Source: CAIKLP01 sp965279595 (GTDB taxonomy: Bacteria; Bacteroidota; Bacteroidia; Sphingobacteriales; Sphingobacteriaceae). From it: a stretch of DNA of 64,000 nt. Within the stretch, counting starts at the first letter, position 1. Every line of letters begins with the position of its first letter. The position numbers were made by a program, and so were the translations under genes. Shown here in pieces: positions 22,540 to 36,030 of this stretch. The stretch is taken from the NCBI GenBank assembly GCA_965279595.1, contig CBDIIF010000010.1, positions 1 to 64,000 of the forward strand, read 5' to 3'. The notes beneath the pieces were generated by a model. It ran no database searches. It was not told where the DNA came from and was given only the letters and a program-made list of their open reading frames with translations.

Positions 22540-22770
22540 TAACATGGAAATACCTCATTAACACCATGTTTACGTTACGATGGTAATATGTTAATTCCAT
22601 GTTTTTAATAAATTTGGCATCAAAATAATTTCATAGTAACAATAAGTTTATACTATGTTAGTTGCATTGTATAACCTTAGACCACAAGTATAACCTTAGT
22701 TTCACCAGGTATACCATGTCAATACCATTGAGATAACACGGTAACAACCCTGTGAGGTTCATAAAGCTAA
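22540..22770. repeat. Short imperfect repeats around CCATGTTAATA / GGTAACA
   Basis: Variants of ACCATGT, TTAACA, ATACCATGTCAATACC and GGTAATATGTTAATTCC recur in both orientations over about 230 bp, giving overlapping inverted repeats. Nothing coding is seen. Confidence 0.35.
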
Positions 22771-23491
22771 ATTATGTGGCTCAACAGAATACTTCTTATA
22801 TTATAAAGGTCAGTTTTTCTATCACTACTAAATGTTATGGCAAATTTCATTAATTAATGATACAATTAAAGGGATAAGTAGTAGGTATTGATTAAGGCAC
22901 TATGTTAGAAATTTTACTTTCTATTCCTAAGGGATAAATTTAGTATATATTGAAAAACTTTAAAATTATTTAATGAATAATGTAGATGGCTAATTATATT
23001 ATGGGCTAAGCTAAGTATTTATGATATAAATAATAAGCTCATTATCACCGTCTTAAAAAACCAATATGTACATAATTATTATACTATTTATAATGTACAT
23101 TTCAAATCTTATAAAAAAAACTTATTAAGAGCATCAATATCTTGATTATTAATGTTTGTGCTGATTTGGGCTTGTTTGTAGAGCCTATAGAGATCACTTA
23201 ATATTTATTTTTAAACTACCTTAATGTTTTAATTTGTTGTGTTCCGCGATGCTATCAAATTACCTTATAAGAATAGTATTATGGGAATTTGGTTACTTGG
23301 GCATAAAGTTTATTACACTGATTTAGATTTTTTTTTAAAAATGGCTCAATCAAAAGATCTAATTTATATATGATAGAATCATATAAGGAGAATATAACTT
23401 CACTTTATAACTTATTTTAATTAATATTCTTATAAAGACTTGTCTGTTATGGAGTTCATATCTATGAATGAGTACAAAAATTTCTACTTTT

Positions 23492-23524
23492 AATTTCTGA
23501 GCCCAAGAGATGGGCTCAGAAATT
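23492..23524. repeat. Perfect 14-bp inverted repeat (hairpin)
   Basis: AATTTCTGAGCCCA and its exact reverse complement TGGGCTCAGAAATT flank a 5-nt loop AGAGA. The GC-rich core stands out from its AT-rich surroundings. It could be an RNA hairpin or DNA cruciform, or a fortuitous palindrome. It has no obvious gene partner. Confidence 0.75.
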
Positions 23525-24180
23525 TTTATTAATATATTATTAATACTTAAATTATAGTCTCCCCTCAATATTTATTTTCTTATAAATAATAATATTAGAT
23601 CTCAAATATAAATAGTGTATATTGTGCCATTTTAAGCTCACAGTTTATGTGAACATTTTAAAATTATTTAGTTTATTAGGTCTTAATTTAAAACCCTTTT
23701 TTGGGGGGTTAGTTAATAAAGATGTGGTTCTTATAAAGCTAATATCTATTTAATGATTACAAAATATTATATGATATTTTATTTATTGTGTTACCCTTTT
23801 TTTAGTTACCACTTTTTTATATTGCTAGTGAGAATATGCTAGGACAGAGTTCGATCCATATGCATTTATTAGTACCTTAGCATCAATACTTATTTATATG
23901 ACTAATATTAATTTTAATTGTGATATCTTAGCCTTACAATTTAATTGTTTATTATTTGAGTATATTGATGAGTCTATGTAGTTATATGTGCATCTAATAT
24001 ACGACTTTTAGAAATGGATAAAGGAGTATATAGACTTATTATTTTGGTTCTTAGCATAAAGAAGTGAAAATATTAATTAAACTCATCAAGTGCAACCTTG
24101 AGTCGAAGAAATATTCATAGCTCTTGTTATATGCAAATGAAAATCATGTTGTTTTGAAGGCTCATCTTAATGAAAGTTCA

Positions 24181-24495
24181 ATTAGATACCTAATATAAGT
24201 AATACATAAGATATCAATTGAAATTGGATACCTCATATATTTTATAAGTCAAACAATCAATTTTGGACACCTCATATAAGTTATCCAATAAGGGATAAAT
24301 TGAATTCCTATTATAGTCAAATATCCATTCAATACACTTTATGTAGATTGTCCAACAAGGGATTGATTAGATAGTTTATTTAAGTTATCCAATAAAGTAT
24401 CAATTTAATTGGATAAGTTATTTAAATTTATGCAATAAGGTATCCACCAATTTGGATACCTTATGAAATTTATCCAGTTATGATATCCATTCAAT
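24181..24495. repeat. Degenerate palindromic minisatellite
   Basis: Five to six imperfect copies of a unit of about 45-65 bp built from GGATACCTCATATAAG, TTATCCAATAAGG and TATCAATTG. Sub-motifs GGATACC and GGTATCC occur in both orientations, so each unit can pair with its neighbours. Confidence 0.6.
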
Positions 24496-24499
24496 AGTA

Positions 24500-27400
24500 A
24501 ACCGTAACTAATTGTTTTTAGGTATCATATTAAAAATTACGGTACTTAAATTGATAAACTAATTAATAACAGTTCTTACACAATTTAGTAAGATAAGGCC
24601 AAAAAAAAAATCAATTTCTAATTTTATTTATGTTGCAATGCCAAAAGCGCTTTAAAATGATTTTTCCCTTTTAATGATTCCACAACAAAAATCTTCATTT
24701 ATTTTGTTTGTTATACTAACACATAATATAAGACTGCATTATTATAAACCCAATACTAGAATCTGTGTGTTAATTTTCCTGCACTATTATAGTCATTCTA
24801 GATGATATAGATTTTATGTTCTTCTTAAGATCGTATACATGAAATAAGATTTTTCAAACTAATCTTACTTATCTTATCAAGGATATTCTTAATCTATTGA
24901 TTAAAACTCTTAAAATTATTAAACCTAACTACCTCAAATGGTTTGTGAATAGTCTTGTTTATTGTTATTACAACCAAAAACTACAGGCTTCTTTTTTTAT
25001 CTCAAGCAGGCGAATTAATAATATTAATTATATCATATGATAATATTAAGAAGCCTAACCGAAAATAACTACTATTTTTCGACTCGTTTCTCGGTATTAT
25101 TGAATGATCGATTATTTGGATAAGAAACCTTCTTCATAGTTTATGAACATTTTATCTGAAATATTATGTATATCTTATTAAATAATAGATTATCATGCAA
25201 GTCAGGAATATCTCATAAAAACTACTTACTATGTTTAAATCCTAATGAAGTTAGATATTATAAATTACTAAGAGTTATATTGAAAAATCTATATTAACAA
25301 ATGTATGAAGTTACTTTCTTCTATAAATGCCATACACATTTTGAAAAGTTAATTTAATAAAAATAAAGGCAGAGGAGGATTTAAAATAGGCAGATGAAAG
25401 TGATAAAGAATAATTAGAAATTTTTGAATTCTACTCATTTTTGTGCTTGAAAAGTTATAGTGTATGGATGAGAAATATAAATGTTTTGACCTATCTCCTG
25501 AAACTATAGGAAATGGGAATAAATTTAATTGTTGTAATCTAATTGCTTCAAAAATATTGACCTCAAAAAGAAGTTTGAAGCAAAAAGCATAAATAAGATT
25601 CTAAAAAATGTAAAAAATTAGTAATTTCTGAAAGGGGATTGACAGGGCTGTATTAAAGAATTGAATTATTTAATAAAAAAAATTTGAAAACAAACACAGT
25701 TATTTGTTGGTTGTTTTTTTCATTTTTAATCTAAAACTTACCCTCAAAATATTTAGTATCCTTTCTGTCTCAAAACATTCTTTAATGCAGAATGTTTTGA
25801 TACATGGATGAGGACACACAAATATATGTGAAAGAATCTCCAGTATACTTAAACCAGGTTCATAATTAATTGTGTTATGCTCATTTAAGCAGGCACATTA
25901 TAATCTTATCATGATTTGGTCAGGCAAAAGTATTAGGATCAGTAGATCTAATACTAATTGAATAATTGTATATTTCAGTTTGAAAAAATACACCTGTAGA
26001 ATTACAAATTAGTTGTTCAAAAAAAAATGTATTTTTGTTAGTCAGTAACTTGGAATTTTCTATAGTCAAAATTAATCTAATAATCAAAATGACTTTTTAG
26101 ATAAGAATGTGATTTTTAAAGTGGAACTATTATCAAAAAAGTTTATGATTGATTTATCTTTAATAAAAATTGAAAAGAAAGGTTAGATTAAGATAATTTT
26201 ACTTTAGAAGTATCTTTGATATTTGTGATATAAATTTAATACTCTACACCAAAAGAATATACGCCTACATTCAGACTTCAATTGTTAGTGTCCTGCAACT
26301 AGTGCCTGTTACATAAATGTTATCAAAGTTAAAAAATAATTTTCTTTTATCCTAAAAAAAAGAATTATATGGATAAGATATTATGCCAAATGTAATCAGA
26401 GAAAGTGACAGAATATATGGATAATTGTTTAAAAAGAAACATGAAGTTATTAAAAATGAACTTTAAAGATACAAATAGATCATTAAAGACATGTGTAAAT
26501 ACTCTTCATGTTAGCAAACATACTTTTAAGGTACAATTTAAAGTTCTTTAGATAACTTTTTAGACTCTTTGTTGACAAGATTTTTCAATAAGGAATAAAT
26601 AAGGAGATCATCTTTGAATTAGTTTATGGAATTACTGATAGAATATGCAAATCTGTTTCAGTAAAAATTAGCCAAGATTAAGAAAAAGCAACAGAATTAA
26701 TTGAATAGACTAATTCAAATTCTCGGTCGAAATGAACAATGAGCATATATAATATAAATAGACGATCTAAAAATTGTTTGATACTAACCCGGAGTATTCC
26801 AGTAAATTCATATTTAATCATAATTATCCGATTGATAAAATGCACTCTAATTATTCCAATCAAGTGAGTCTAATTATCCATTTGATCAGATGTGGATAAA
26901 CATCGAAAACGATTATTTATTTAATATTTAGACGAATTCAAGGTATTACAATATCTAGACTTAAACAAGTATATCCATAATGTCAAAATATATGATTTTT
27001 GGAAATGACAGGTTTTTTTAATCCCTAAAATTATGGAATTAAAGTAATAAAAATTTGATAGATAAATGAAACTTTAATCTTAGACACAATGAATCCACTA
27101 TTTTTGGTAAAATTTATCAAATATAAAGTATATTTAATTAGAATCTTACCTTTTCAATCTACAATAGTAATGTATATGGTAGAGAATGGTACTATTAATA
27201 TTTTAAAATAGACTATAGTAAATTAAATACCATATATGTGGCTCAAATCTAGAGCATATTGACACTTTTTTGTAGGGTTCAATTAATTTTGAGGAAGTTA
27301 TCTATAAACTTTTTTCCATTCATTAAATATAATATTTAGTATTATAATTTAAAATTGAGATTAATGAAGAAAAATAAAATTTCGAGTTGAAATAATAAAT

Positions 27401-30400
27401 TTTTCTATGTTTTCCAATTTATTTAAATATTTATTTTTTTAATTTTTAAATCTTCAGAAGAGATAGATTGTCTCACATTCCGAAATCTTCACTTTCTATT
27501 TTAGGCTTGTCAATTATAATATTAGAGGAGGATGTATTTTTGCAAAGGATAGATAATATTTTTCTAGTGTTCCTTTTGTATTATCTTAAGCAAAAATTCT
27601 CTCAGTCTTAATTTTTTGAATTTTATTTTATTTTCATGTACTTAAAGTCTAGGTAAGTTCGAGATACTACATTTCCAATTTTTTAAAATATCCGTTACGA
27701 TTAATGATAATGGTGTATAATAAGACTTGTCTTCCAACAGCCTGGGAATTTCTCCTATTGAATTAGTCAAGAAGTTTGCTAATAAAAATATGCTTTGTTA
27801 GATTTTACTTTTTTAAAGACAGTTTATGCCAATCTAAATAAAAAAGAAAATGTTGGTTTCCTTTGCAGTTCTAAAATATTGTATAAGTTTAATATTATAG
27901 ATATAATCAAGCAATCTTGGAGAAGGAAGTAATCTTTTTGGTCATAAGGAATAGAGCATTTTCTTCTAAATCTCCATTATATCCTTTTTCTTTGAATTAT
28001 CTTTCTACGATAACAGCCCACTCTAAAAGGATCTAAACATTAAAATTTAAAAAGTAAAAAAGAAGATTCAATAAAATTCTACAATATTTATATATGATTA
28101 GAATATATACTCTTTATCGAAATTGCTGCAAATATCTTTTTCCAAAAGTGGAGTATTTATTTTTGCTTCATTTCGTACACCCTGCTTCTACTTTCAAGAA
28201 ATTCCTATCATTCTATTTGTTGTACAGAATGAGATAAGCCTCATCCTTTGAAGCACTCTACAAACCGATTTAATAAGAAAGTTTAACCAAATAATGAATT
28301 TTTGTTTATGTTTTATGTCTCGAAGTAAATAAATAATAAGATAATCAACATAAGGATATAAGAGTATCTCCTTTTAGAGTGTCTTAAATATAAATATAAA
28401 CATCATTTCTTAATCTACAATATTAAGCGATTCAACGCACATCAACTATAAAGAGTATCATTATAGAGAAAACAACTCCTTTTTAAATTTCCCTCATACT
28501 ATACAATTGTTTAACAGATGATTTGTTTGATGGTAATTCCTATAAATTTATACAGGTAAACAAAAACAGATACCTATCTAAATTGAGACATGACAGAATG
28601 ACTTTGACTGAATACCTTTTAAAAGTATTCAGGAATGCATACCTTTCTCAATCAAACAATATTCATGTTCTATATATTCGTTTCCATGATTTAGACATTA
28701 ATTTTTAAATTGTATAGTAAAACACTCTGGTTATATAATATCACTTATTCAAGGTGTTCAATCTATTTCTGGTATCAAGCCGATCCAAGTATCAGAGTTA
28801 TTCAAGGTATATAAGTTTAAATCTGATTAGTGTATTAATCATAATTTTATATTTGCTAAAAACTCTAATTTTAATTTGTTAAAAGGCTCTATTTAAATTT
28901 AACTTTATGATTCTGATAATTTTTTATGCTTTTAGGATAACTAAATGCATTATAGATATATATGAGTGTTACAAATTTAATTAATTCATTATTAGATATT
29001 TTGAATTTTCTTAATTTTGTATAGCAACTGATGAATCTAGATGCACTATAATGCTATATCATAATAAAGTTCGGATGAGTTATACCATAGAATCAGGTGA
29101 CTTACAAATCACAAATGGACATATTTAGGTACTCAAATGATTATGTTGGAAATGGGATGTTACAATATTATGGAAGCAATTAGCCTACTGACAGACCTTT
29201 AAAATTTAACTGAGTTTAATGATAGCTTATATCTTCTAGTAGCACAATAAATGCATTCAGAATAATAAACCAATTTAATTTATTTTTAAGGATCTAAATA
29301 TAGTTGTAAATAAGCGTGAATGAATTTGTTAGGGAATATAAAATTTGAATGAATCATCATAAAGAATATAGAGTTTACAGCTATGGATGCATTTAGTTTA
29401 TAAATTGTTAAGATTTATAAACAATGATTTAGCAAAAATGTGAAAAACAACCAAAAACTTGTCACCAAATCTCCTACTGTTAATATCAATCTCAGACAAG
29501 TCATGTTGCTCAATGAAAAGCATATTAATTAAAAAAAACAATTATTAGATATATATTATTCCGTATATTAAACATGATTAGGGAATGTGATTCTCAGAAA
29601 GGTTGTAAAATTAAGGGAAAGGATGCGTCACACTCAAGTTTTACAAATTTAGGAGTTCTCCACTTATCATCAAATTAACCCTACATTTGGTATTCTTATG
29701 ATCATGCATACCTTTTTCAAATGTTGTTTTTTGAAAGTCCAACTCATCAAAATTTACAAAAATATATTTAATACATTAATGGTGTGGTATTTCCCTAAAT
29801 TAATTCAAGAATATCTCTACCGACGGTAGTTTGTTAATTGAATGGATAATTTGAATAGTGATATATGTATGGCCATCTTAGAATAATGAAATTTGTTGTT
29901 TGGTTGGAATCGATGAAAATTATTCCTTATCTAAATTTAGACTGCAGAGATATTCATTGGAGATACTTAATATCACTACTAGCAATTCCGTTTTTGATGA
30001 GTAACAATATCAAAACAATCTGCACTAATTAATTAAGCAAGGTGTTAAATTTCGGAGCATCTAATCGGAATAATCAATACATATAAATACATAATTTACG
30101 AAGGTTTTATCTGTTCCTCATATGATTTCTGCAGTACAAAAATTGATTTCTAATGGCAGTTGTTTTTAAAATTAATGTCTTATGTATAAAACCTAAGAAG
30201 TCATGAAGCACTAATATTGCAATCGGATAATGATAGAATTTGACTTAAAGATTTGATGATTTTATTTTCTACCTAGATTTTAAACTTTGATTTATCAACC
30301 TGCTAATATGTGATAGAATAATATTTGTGCTAAATAATATATTGAGATCCGTAAATTAAGAATCAAATATAACTAATCATCAAATAATATAAGTTCTTAA

Positions 30401-33400
30401 TATGATAATATATTTATTGCTCAAAACAATAATTGGTATAAAATTTCAACATTCTTTTTAAATTTGCTTCCAGGTAGATTTCATATGATAATTAAACGGA
30501 AGAATTGTTATCTGACATATTACATACCATCTTAGTAATTTTAGAGATTAAATTTTGTACAAAATAATCATTTTTAAGATTTTTCAATTTAAATTAGACG
30601 ACATATATTGATCCAAAAGATAGAATATACTTAGACTATATATACACTCATCATTCAAACTAAGTATTAATGGAAATTAAATATATATATTGCATCTCAA
30701 TGACATTAGCATTAGAAGAACATATCATTTAAACTAAATAAGCACCTTAAGATAAAATATATTTTATTGCCATATATGATTCCTGAATTATTTGGTTTAT
30801 AGTTAGATCTGGTGGCTGGTAAGGTTATTGAAAGAAATAAATAAGGGTAAGTTTTAGTAACATTTACCCTATAATATTTATTGTTCTGAGTCAAACAGTT
30901 TATTTAACTTCTGACCATGTTCCTTATCAATGTATTTTGTTATTTAAACCACCTAACCAATGTCATCCTTTATTATCCTTCTCTCTTATTTAAATATTTT
31001 CCTTGCTCTATTAAATTAGATTGTAATAATAGTATGATTGTTTTTATATTAAGTAGCTACTTTCCAGAGCTATATCCATTTACTACTGGATAATGTATCA
31101 TAATAAATAAGCATAAATTATATTTGCATAAGCCTTTTGAACGAAGAAATTTAGCTCTAATATAGATCATATATGTATGCATACTGTGATAGAAAATTAT
31201 TACATGCTTCTCCCGTTTCTATTATTTTTTATATTAAATACATCATATAATCTTTATTATTACTTTCAAAGGGAATGGTATAAACTATGCTCTTCCTCCG
31301 AGACTATTATTGCTATAAAATTTTAATATTTGTAATCCATTTATAATAATTGGAAAGAGAATGAGTTAATTAATAACAAGAAAACTTATCATTAAAAGAA
31401 CCTATAAATAGAAGACAAGCAAACAAATTCCGGAGATTAATTTTAAAGAGATGCAAGAGCATAAAATAAATAATCGTGTTGTTAGTATCATTTATGGTCC
31501 TAACATTTAAAACATACTCACTTTTTGATTTATAATATTTCATTCAGAGAAATGATAAAACTCTTTGATTTAAAAATATATTATCAATGTACCATTAGGA
31601 GATAACCTTTTGATGAGGCAAGTAAATTGCATACTACAAAGTGAAAGTATAATTATGTTTGTAGAAATTTTTAATATATATGAATATTGTGTTATTTTTT
31701 AAAGCTGAATAAATCTATACCATTTGAACAGTCAATAATCATACACATATTTGAATGTGTAAAAACTATTAAATTACTTGATCTGCTTTTAATTGTTGAT
31801 AATAATTAGTTAGCTATTAATATGATTCAATAAAATTGATAAAAAAATTATGAAACTCTACTAATGAATACTCGCTGAAGGATTGGATAAATAGTATTAG
31901 CCTGCAATTCATCTTATTATGTCTATAATCATCATAATATTTGAATTCACAGTCAGCATTTGCTAATCATCCATAAGATAGAAGGAAATTAATCTCATTT
32001 GTTCATGTTATTTATCAAATTCTTACCACTCGTTATAAAATTATTTTGAGGATCTCTTTTTTTCTTGATTGAATAGTTTCACTTTTGATATAATATGATT
32101 GATCTAGGGTATCATGAATAGTTTTTATATCGGCATTATTTGTACTAAAATACTCTACCAACTCTTCATTCTATGCTGATATAGATGAGCTCACTTACTT
32201 AGGAGTGTTAAATTTTTATGTTACCCACCTGATATAAATTATTATATTTCAATCCTCAAATCATATATAAAATACTTATTCTCTCTTATCTCAAAAAATT
32301 CTATGCATATCTAAACATTTTGTTTGTTCTTTATGATCCATATTTTTTTTTTTACATTTTTTTATCGAATAGATAGTTATTCTTTAGTTGTATGTCAATA
32401 TTCCCAATACATATCCCACAAAAAATATTGCTCAGATAACATGAACTAGCAAACATCAAATAGTGGCTTTCTAAATTAGGATGACACACAGCCATCAGAA
32501 AATATTTGTTAACCTGTAAACTTTGCAGCACTAAAGATAAGCCAGTAATATGTTTAAAAATAAGTGATCACCATAGTTAGATCGGATTTGAGGTAAAATT
32601 TCCTATAATAAATCCTTAATAAGGATTTGTGTTATATCTAAGGCCAAAGTTAGACTAGCCTATATATATATTTTTCTAGGATGCTTCTATGTATTACCTC
32701 AATCTGGCAACACTATCAAATATAATATATCCTTCAGATAATGTATGCCTATCAATTTTTATGATTATTTTTAATATAATTCCGTAAACAATGTTTACAT
32801 AGTTAATTAAGAGTTGCAAGTCTAACTATCCAATGTAAATGTATGTTACACGAGATTAAATTTTCTGAGGCAAGTTTTAAGGTGGCGATTCTTTGGATAC
32901 TTAAATACAGAGATATATATATATTTGAATGATACTTGATAAAGAGTACAATTTAACATTATTTATAGATCAATATCTGCTTTCAAATCCTTATGCGAAA
33001 AGACTTTGATAATATGCATGTATATGGAGTAATAAAACAAAGTTTATTAATGCCAACCCTTAAAAAAATGATGGACATGCTAGTTCTCTCACATTTATCA
33101 TCTCTATTTTCAATAGAAAATAATTATATGTTTTGAATACTAAATTTTCCTTAAATATGAATAATATGGTGACACATTTTATCTTACATTTTGTCGATCG
33201 GTCGTCATCTTGATAATAATAAAGCTTAATGCTGTTGTTTTTAGTGCTATTCACAAAAAACATTATCACTTAAAAAATCAACCGTTGCTAGTTTAATCCG
33301 CTACTCTATCAAATTAACTTATCCAAGATTTTTATGCCTTTATAATTTAAATTAATAAGATAATTATTATATTATACCTATTGTAAGCTAACTTTTATAA

Positions 33401-35840
33401 GATATATATATTATCAGATAAATTAAAATATTTTACTATTATTGGGGTAAATTTTAAAATCAACTCTCAACATCGGTTTATGAAAACTTTTTTGCAACAA
33501 AACATATCTAGTGTATATAAATCTCCTAGCAAGTGCAGTATTATTAATGGAGTTAAGGTACCAAGTTTTAATGCATTGATAATTAAAGTACATTTTTCTC
33601 TCAAATATATTAAAGTTATACACCGTATATTGTTATATTAGTGATACCAGTGCATATGGCTATATCCAATTCATATGCATTACCATAGCAAGTAAAATCA
33701 GAGCATAGAAACCACATTAATACTAGGACATAAAAAAATCTAGTTCATTCATATTACCAAGCATTTTATACATCGTCATCCAAATAATCCATATTTAATT
33801 TATTAAGATTAATATATTAGTAACACAATAAATTCTAGATAATATTGGATGAAATTTAGAAAATGTCAATAGAGATCTAATGTATATTTATAAATTATCC
33901 CTCTTTCATTTAACTCTTGATTTTATCCATTGAATTTGAAATTTTCTTATCGACATTGCTTTATCATATTTGCGATTTGTTTATATTGGTGGTACCTGTA
34001 CATCGTATAGAGAACTACTCACAATTCAGAGATTTGAAGTCAAACCTTTAGTTTGATCAAATCTGATAGTTTAACAATATGCGAAACGCTACTACCTAAG
34101 ATAATTGAGATGAAAATATGTAAAAGCACCATCAATTTTAGATTAAATAAGACCTTCATTACGTTAAAGCCTTTCAAGCTAGAATATTTTTATGAGATAA
34201 AAAAAACTAACAATAATGAATGGGTATCTTTTTGCATCGCCTTAACGTAATTTAGATTTTCCACCCCTACCCCGTACTTGAAATTTGTTAAAAAAAATTC
34301 TTAAGGACTCCCTGACCAACCCTGGTTGAAATAATCAACTACTACTAACCACCTCAATCTTTGTAGTTCATCATACTGGCAACCTAACTCTGTATAAAGT
34401 ACTCTGAGAAGCATGTGATCTTTTTAGAGTATAGTTATGAGTATATTAGTGTTACCCTCTGTTTGAATAACAATTCATTTTCATTTGACAATTCCAATTT
34501 TATAATTGGTGCATATTGTTGTAATAATATTACCTCAAGGAAATCCAATATAAATACAAACGACTGTGAAGATAAGTTCCAAATGCAATTGGATATCCTT
34601 ACATTAAATATATCTTCCCCATCTTACTAATATACACTTCTAGATAATTTGATTCTAGCTTTTTAATTTTGAGTCTCTCAACATTCCATCTAGGATAGAT
34701 TGCAGCTCATTGTAAAATTCCTCCAGCAACCATCTTAATTGGTAATCATATTAAGCATATGGGAATTTGCAAAGGTCTCTTATTTTCTCCCATGCACCTA
34801 ATTAGGTTTCAAGAGGCATTAAAATCTCTAAATTGATTTCCGACAAAATATACTCTATGTGAGTATTCTTTTATGCCAATTTAATGTTTTAGAAAAGAAT
34901 AAATACATTTTGGAAAACATAATTAAGTATATCTTGGAGAATAATTTAAAAATAACCCTGACATGAGATAATACAATCTTTTAGAAACAGCCAGAATATA
35001 AGAATTTGTACTAACGTGCTATGTGCGAGTATTAAATTTATTAATTAAAAAGCTTGTAATATAAATGAATGTCAGGTAAGTGCTAGTAGTCTTTATGGAT
35101 TTGTGTATAACATTAAATTTTTACTTAATATGTTATTATACTAATGCTCATTTAAGGCTGCTATCATCCTATTAAGTTTGTTGGTTGGCCATGTGCTGTT
35201 CTATTCAAGTATTCATAAGCATCTAATGCTAACTCGTAATAAATCTCTAATAATACTAGTTTAAGGATAGTATTGGGTGCTTGATAATTCATTATATCTC
35301 TGGTTAAATGCTAATGCTATTATAGTATAATTCCTATAAGTCGTGCTACAAAGGGGAAAATCTTTTGGAAAACTTAACAGTGAATAAGCAAAATCCAAAC
35401 TTTAGTTGATCCGAATGTCAATTTCAACGTTATTATTTTAAAATAAAAAGAAATTAATTATTTGATCAAGTTAATTTGCTAATCTATTATTATTATTAGT
35501 CTTACTAAATGCCTAACTTAAATAAAGCGATGTAAATAAATAGGAAATAATTATACATTAATACTAGTTTCTATTTGCAAGATGATGGATGTACAAGGTA
35601 TTAAGTAAGCTAGTCAAACTAGTAGAACGCTAAAACTAGAGTTGCTATAGTGGCTTCAAATTGTAGTAGTGCTCTTTGTGTAATGCAAATAACCTAGTTA
35701 AAGAAATTATATAAATATCTAATACTTTTTTAATTAAAGCCCTCTTTGTTAATCACGGTAACTCTTAAGGTTAAATAATTATCACGACATTCTATTTTTA
35801 AGTATAAAAAGTTATACAATGGCATAAAGTAACACTTAGG
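24500..35840. other. Long AT-rich region without recognisable genes
   Basis: No family motif, tRNA or rRNA is visible over about 11 kb. TGA-free frames occur but none exceeds what chance allows or carries distinctive composition. The best is 26380-26760 (+), where adjacent frames read EKVTEYMDNCLKRNMK and SLDNFLDSLLTRFFNKEQIR, perhaps a coiled-coil relic. I treat the rest as non-coding or fully decayed. Confidence 0.45.
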
Positions 35841-36030
35841 TATATCTAGGTATACCAAAATATACCATACTTATGTATTAAATACCAACCATACTAAGAT
35901 ATCACAGAACATTTAGGTATACCTAATAATAGGTATATTTATGTATAAATAAAACAAAGTTATACATAGGTATCACATAATACTATAGATATGTATTAAA
36001 TAATAAGAAGGGATACGATGTTACATGGTT
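35835..36030. repeat. GGTATA/TATACC-rich short repeats
   Basis: GGTATATCTAGGTATACC, AAATATACC, GGTATACC, GGTATATTTATGTATA and related motifs recur about every 15-40 bp and are locally palindromic. Non-coding. Confidence 0.5.

Noticed and set aside
23690..23712. AAACCC...TTGGGGGG as a telomere-like or G-rich element
   Set aside because: A single imperfect inverted run, not a C4A2/C3A3-type array, with sequence continuing on both sides.
23840..23870. GTTCGATCC resembling a tRNA T-loop
   Set aside because: No T-stem, acceptor stem or anticodon arm can be formed around it. A similar GTTCGATC at about 58396 also lacks stems.
25900..26500. Several overlapping protein-like frames near 26 kb
   Set aside because: All three frames look equally plausible, which shows only that AT-rich DNA translates into Lys/Asn/Ile/Leu-rich text; not called beyond a note.
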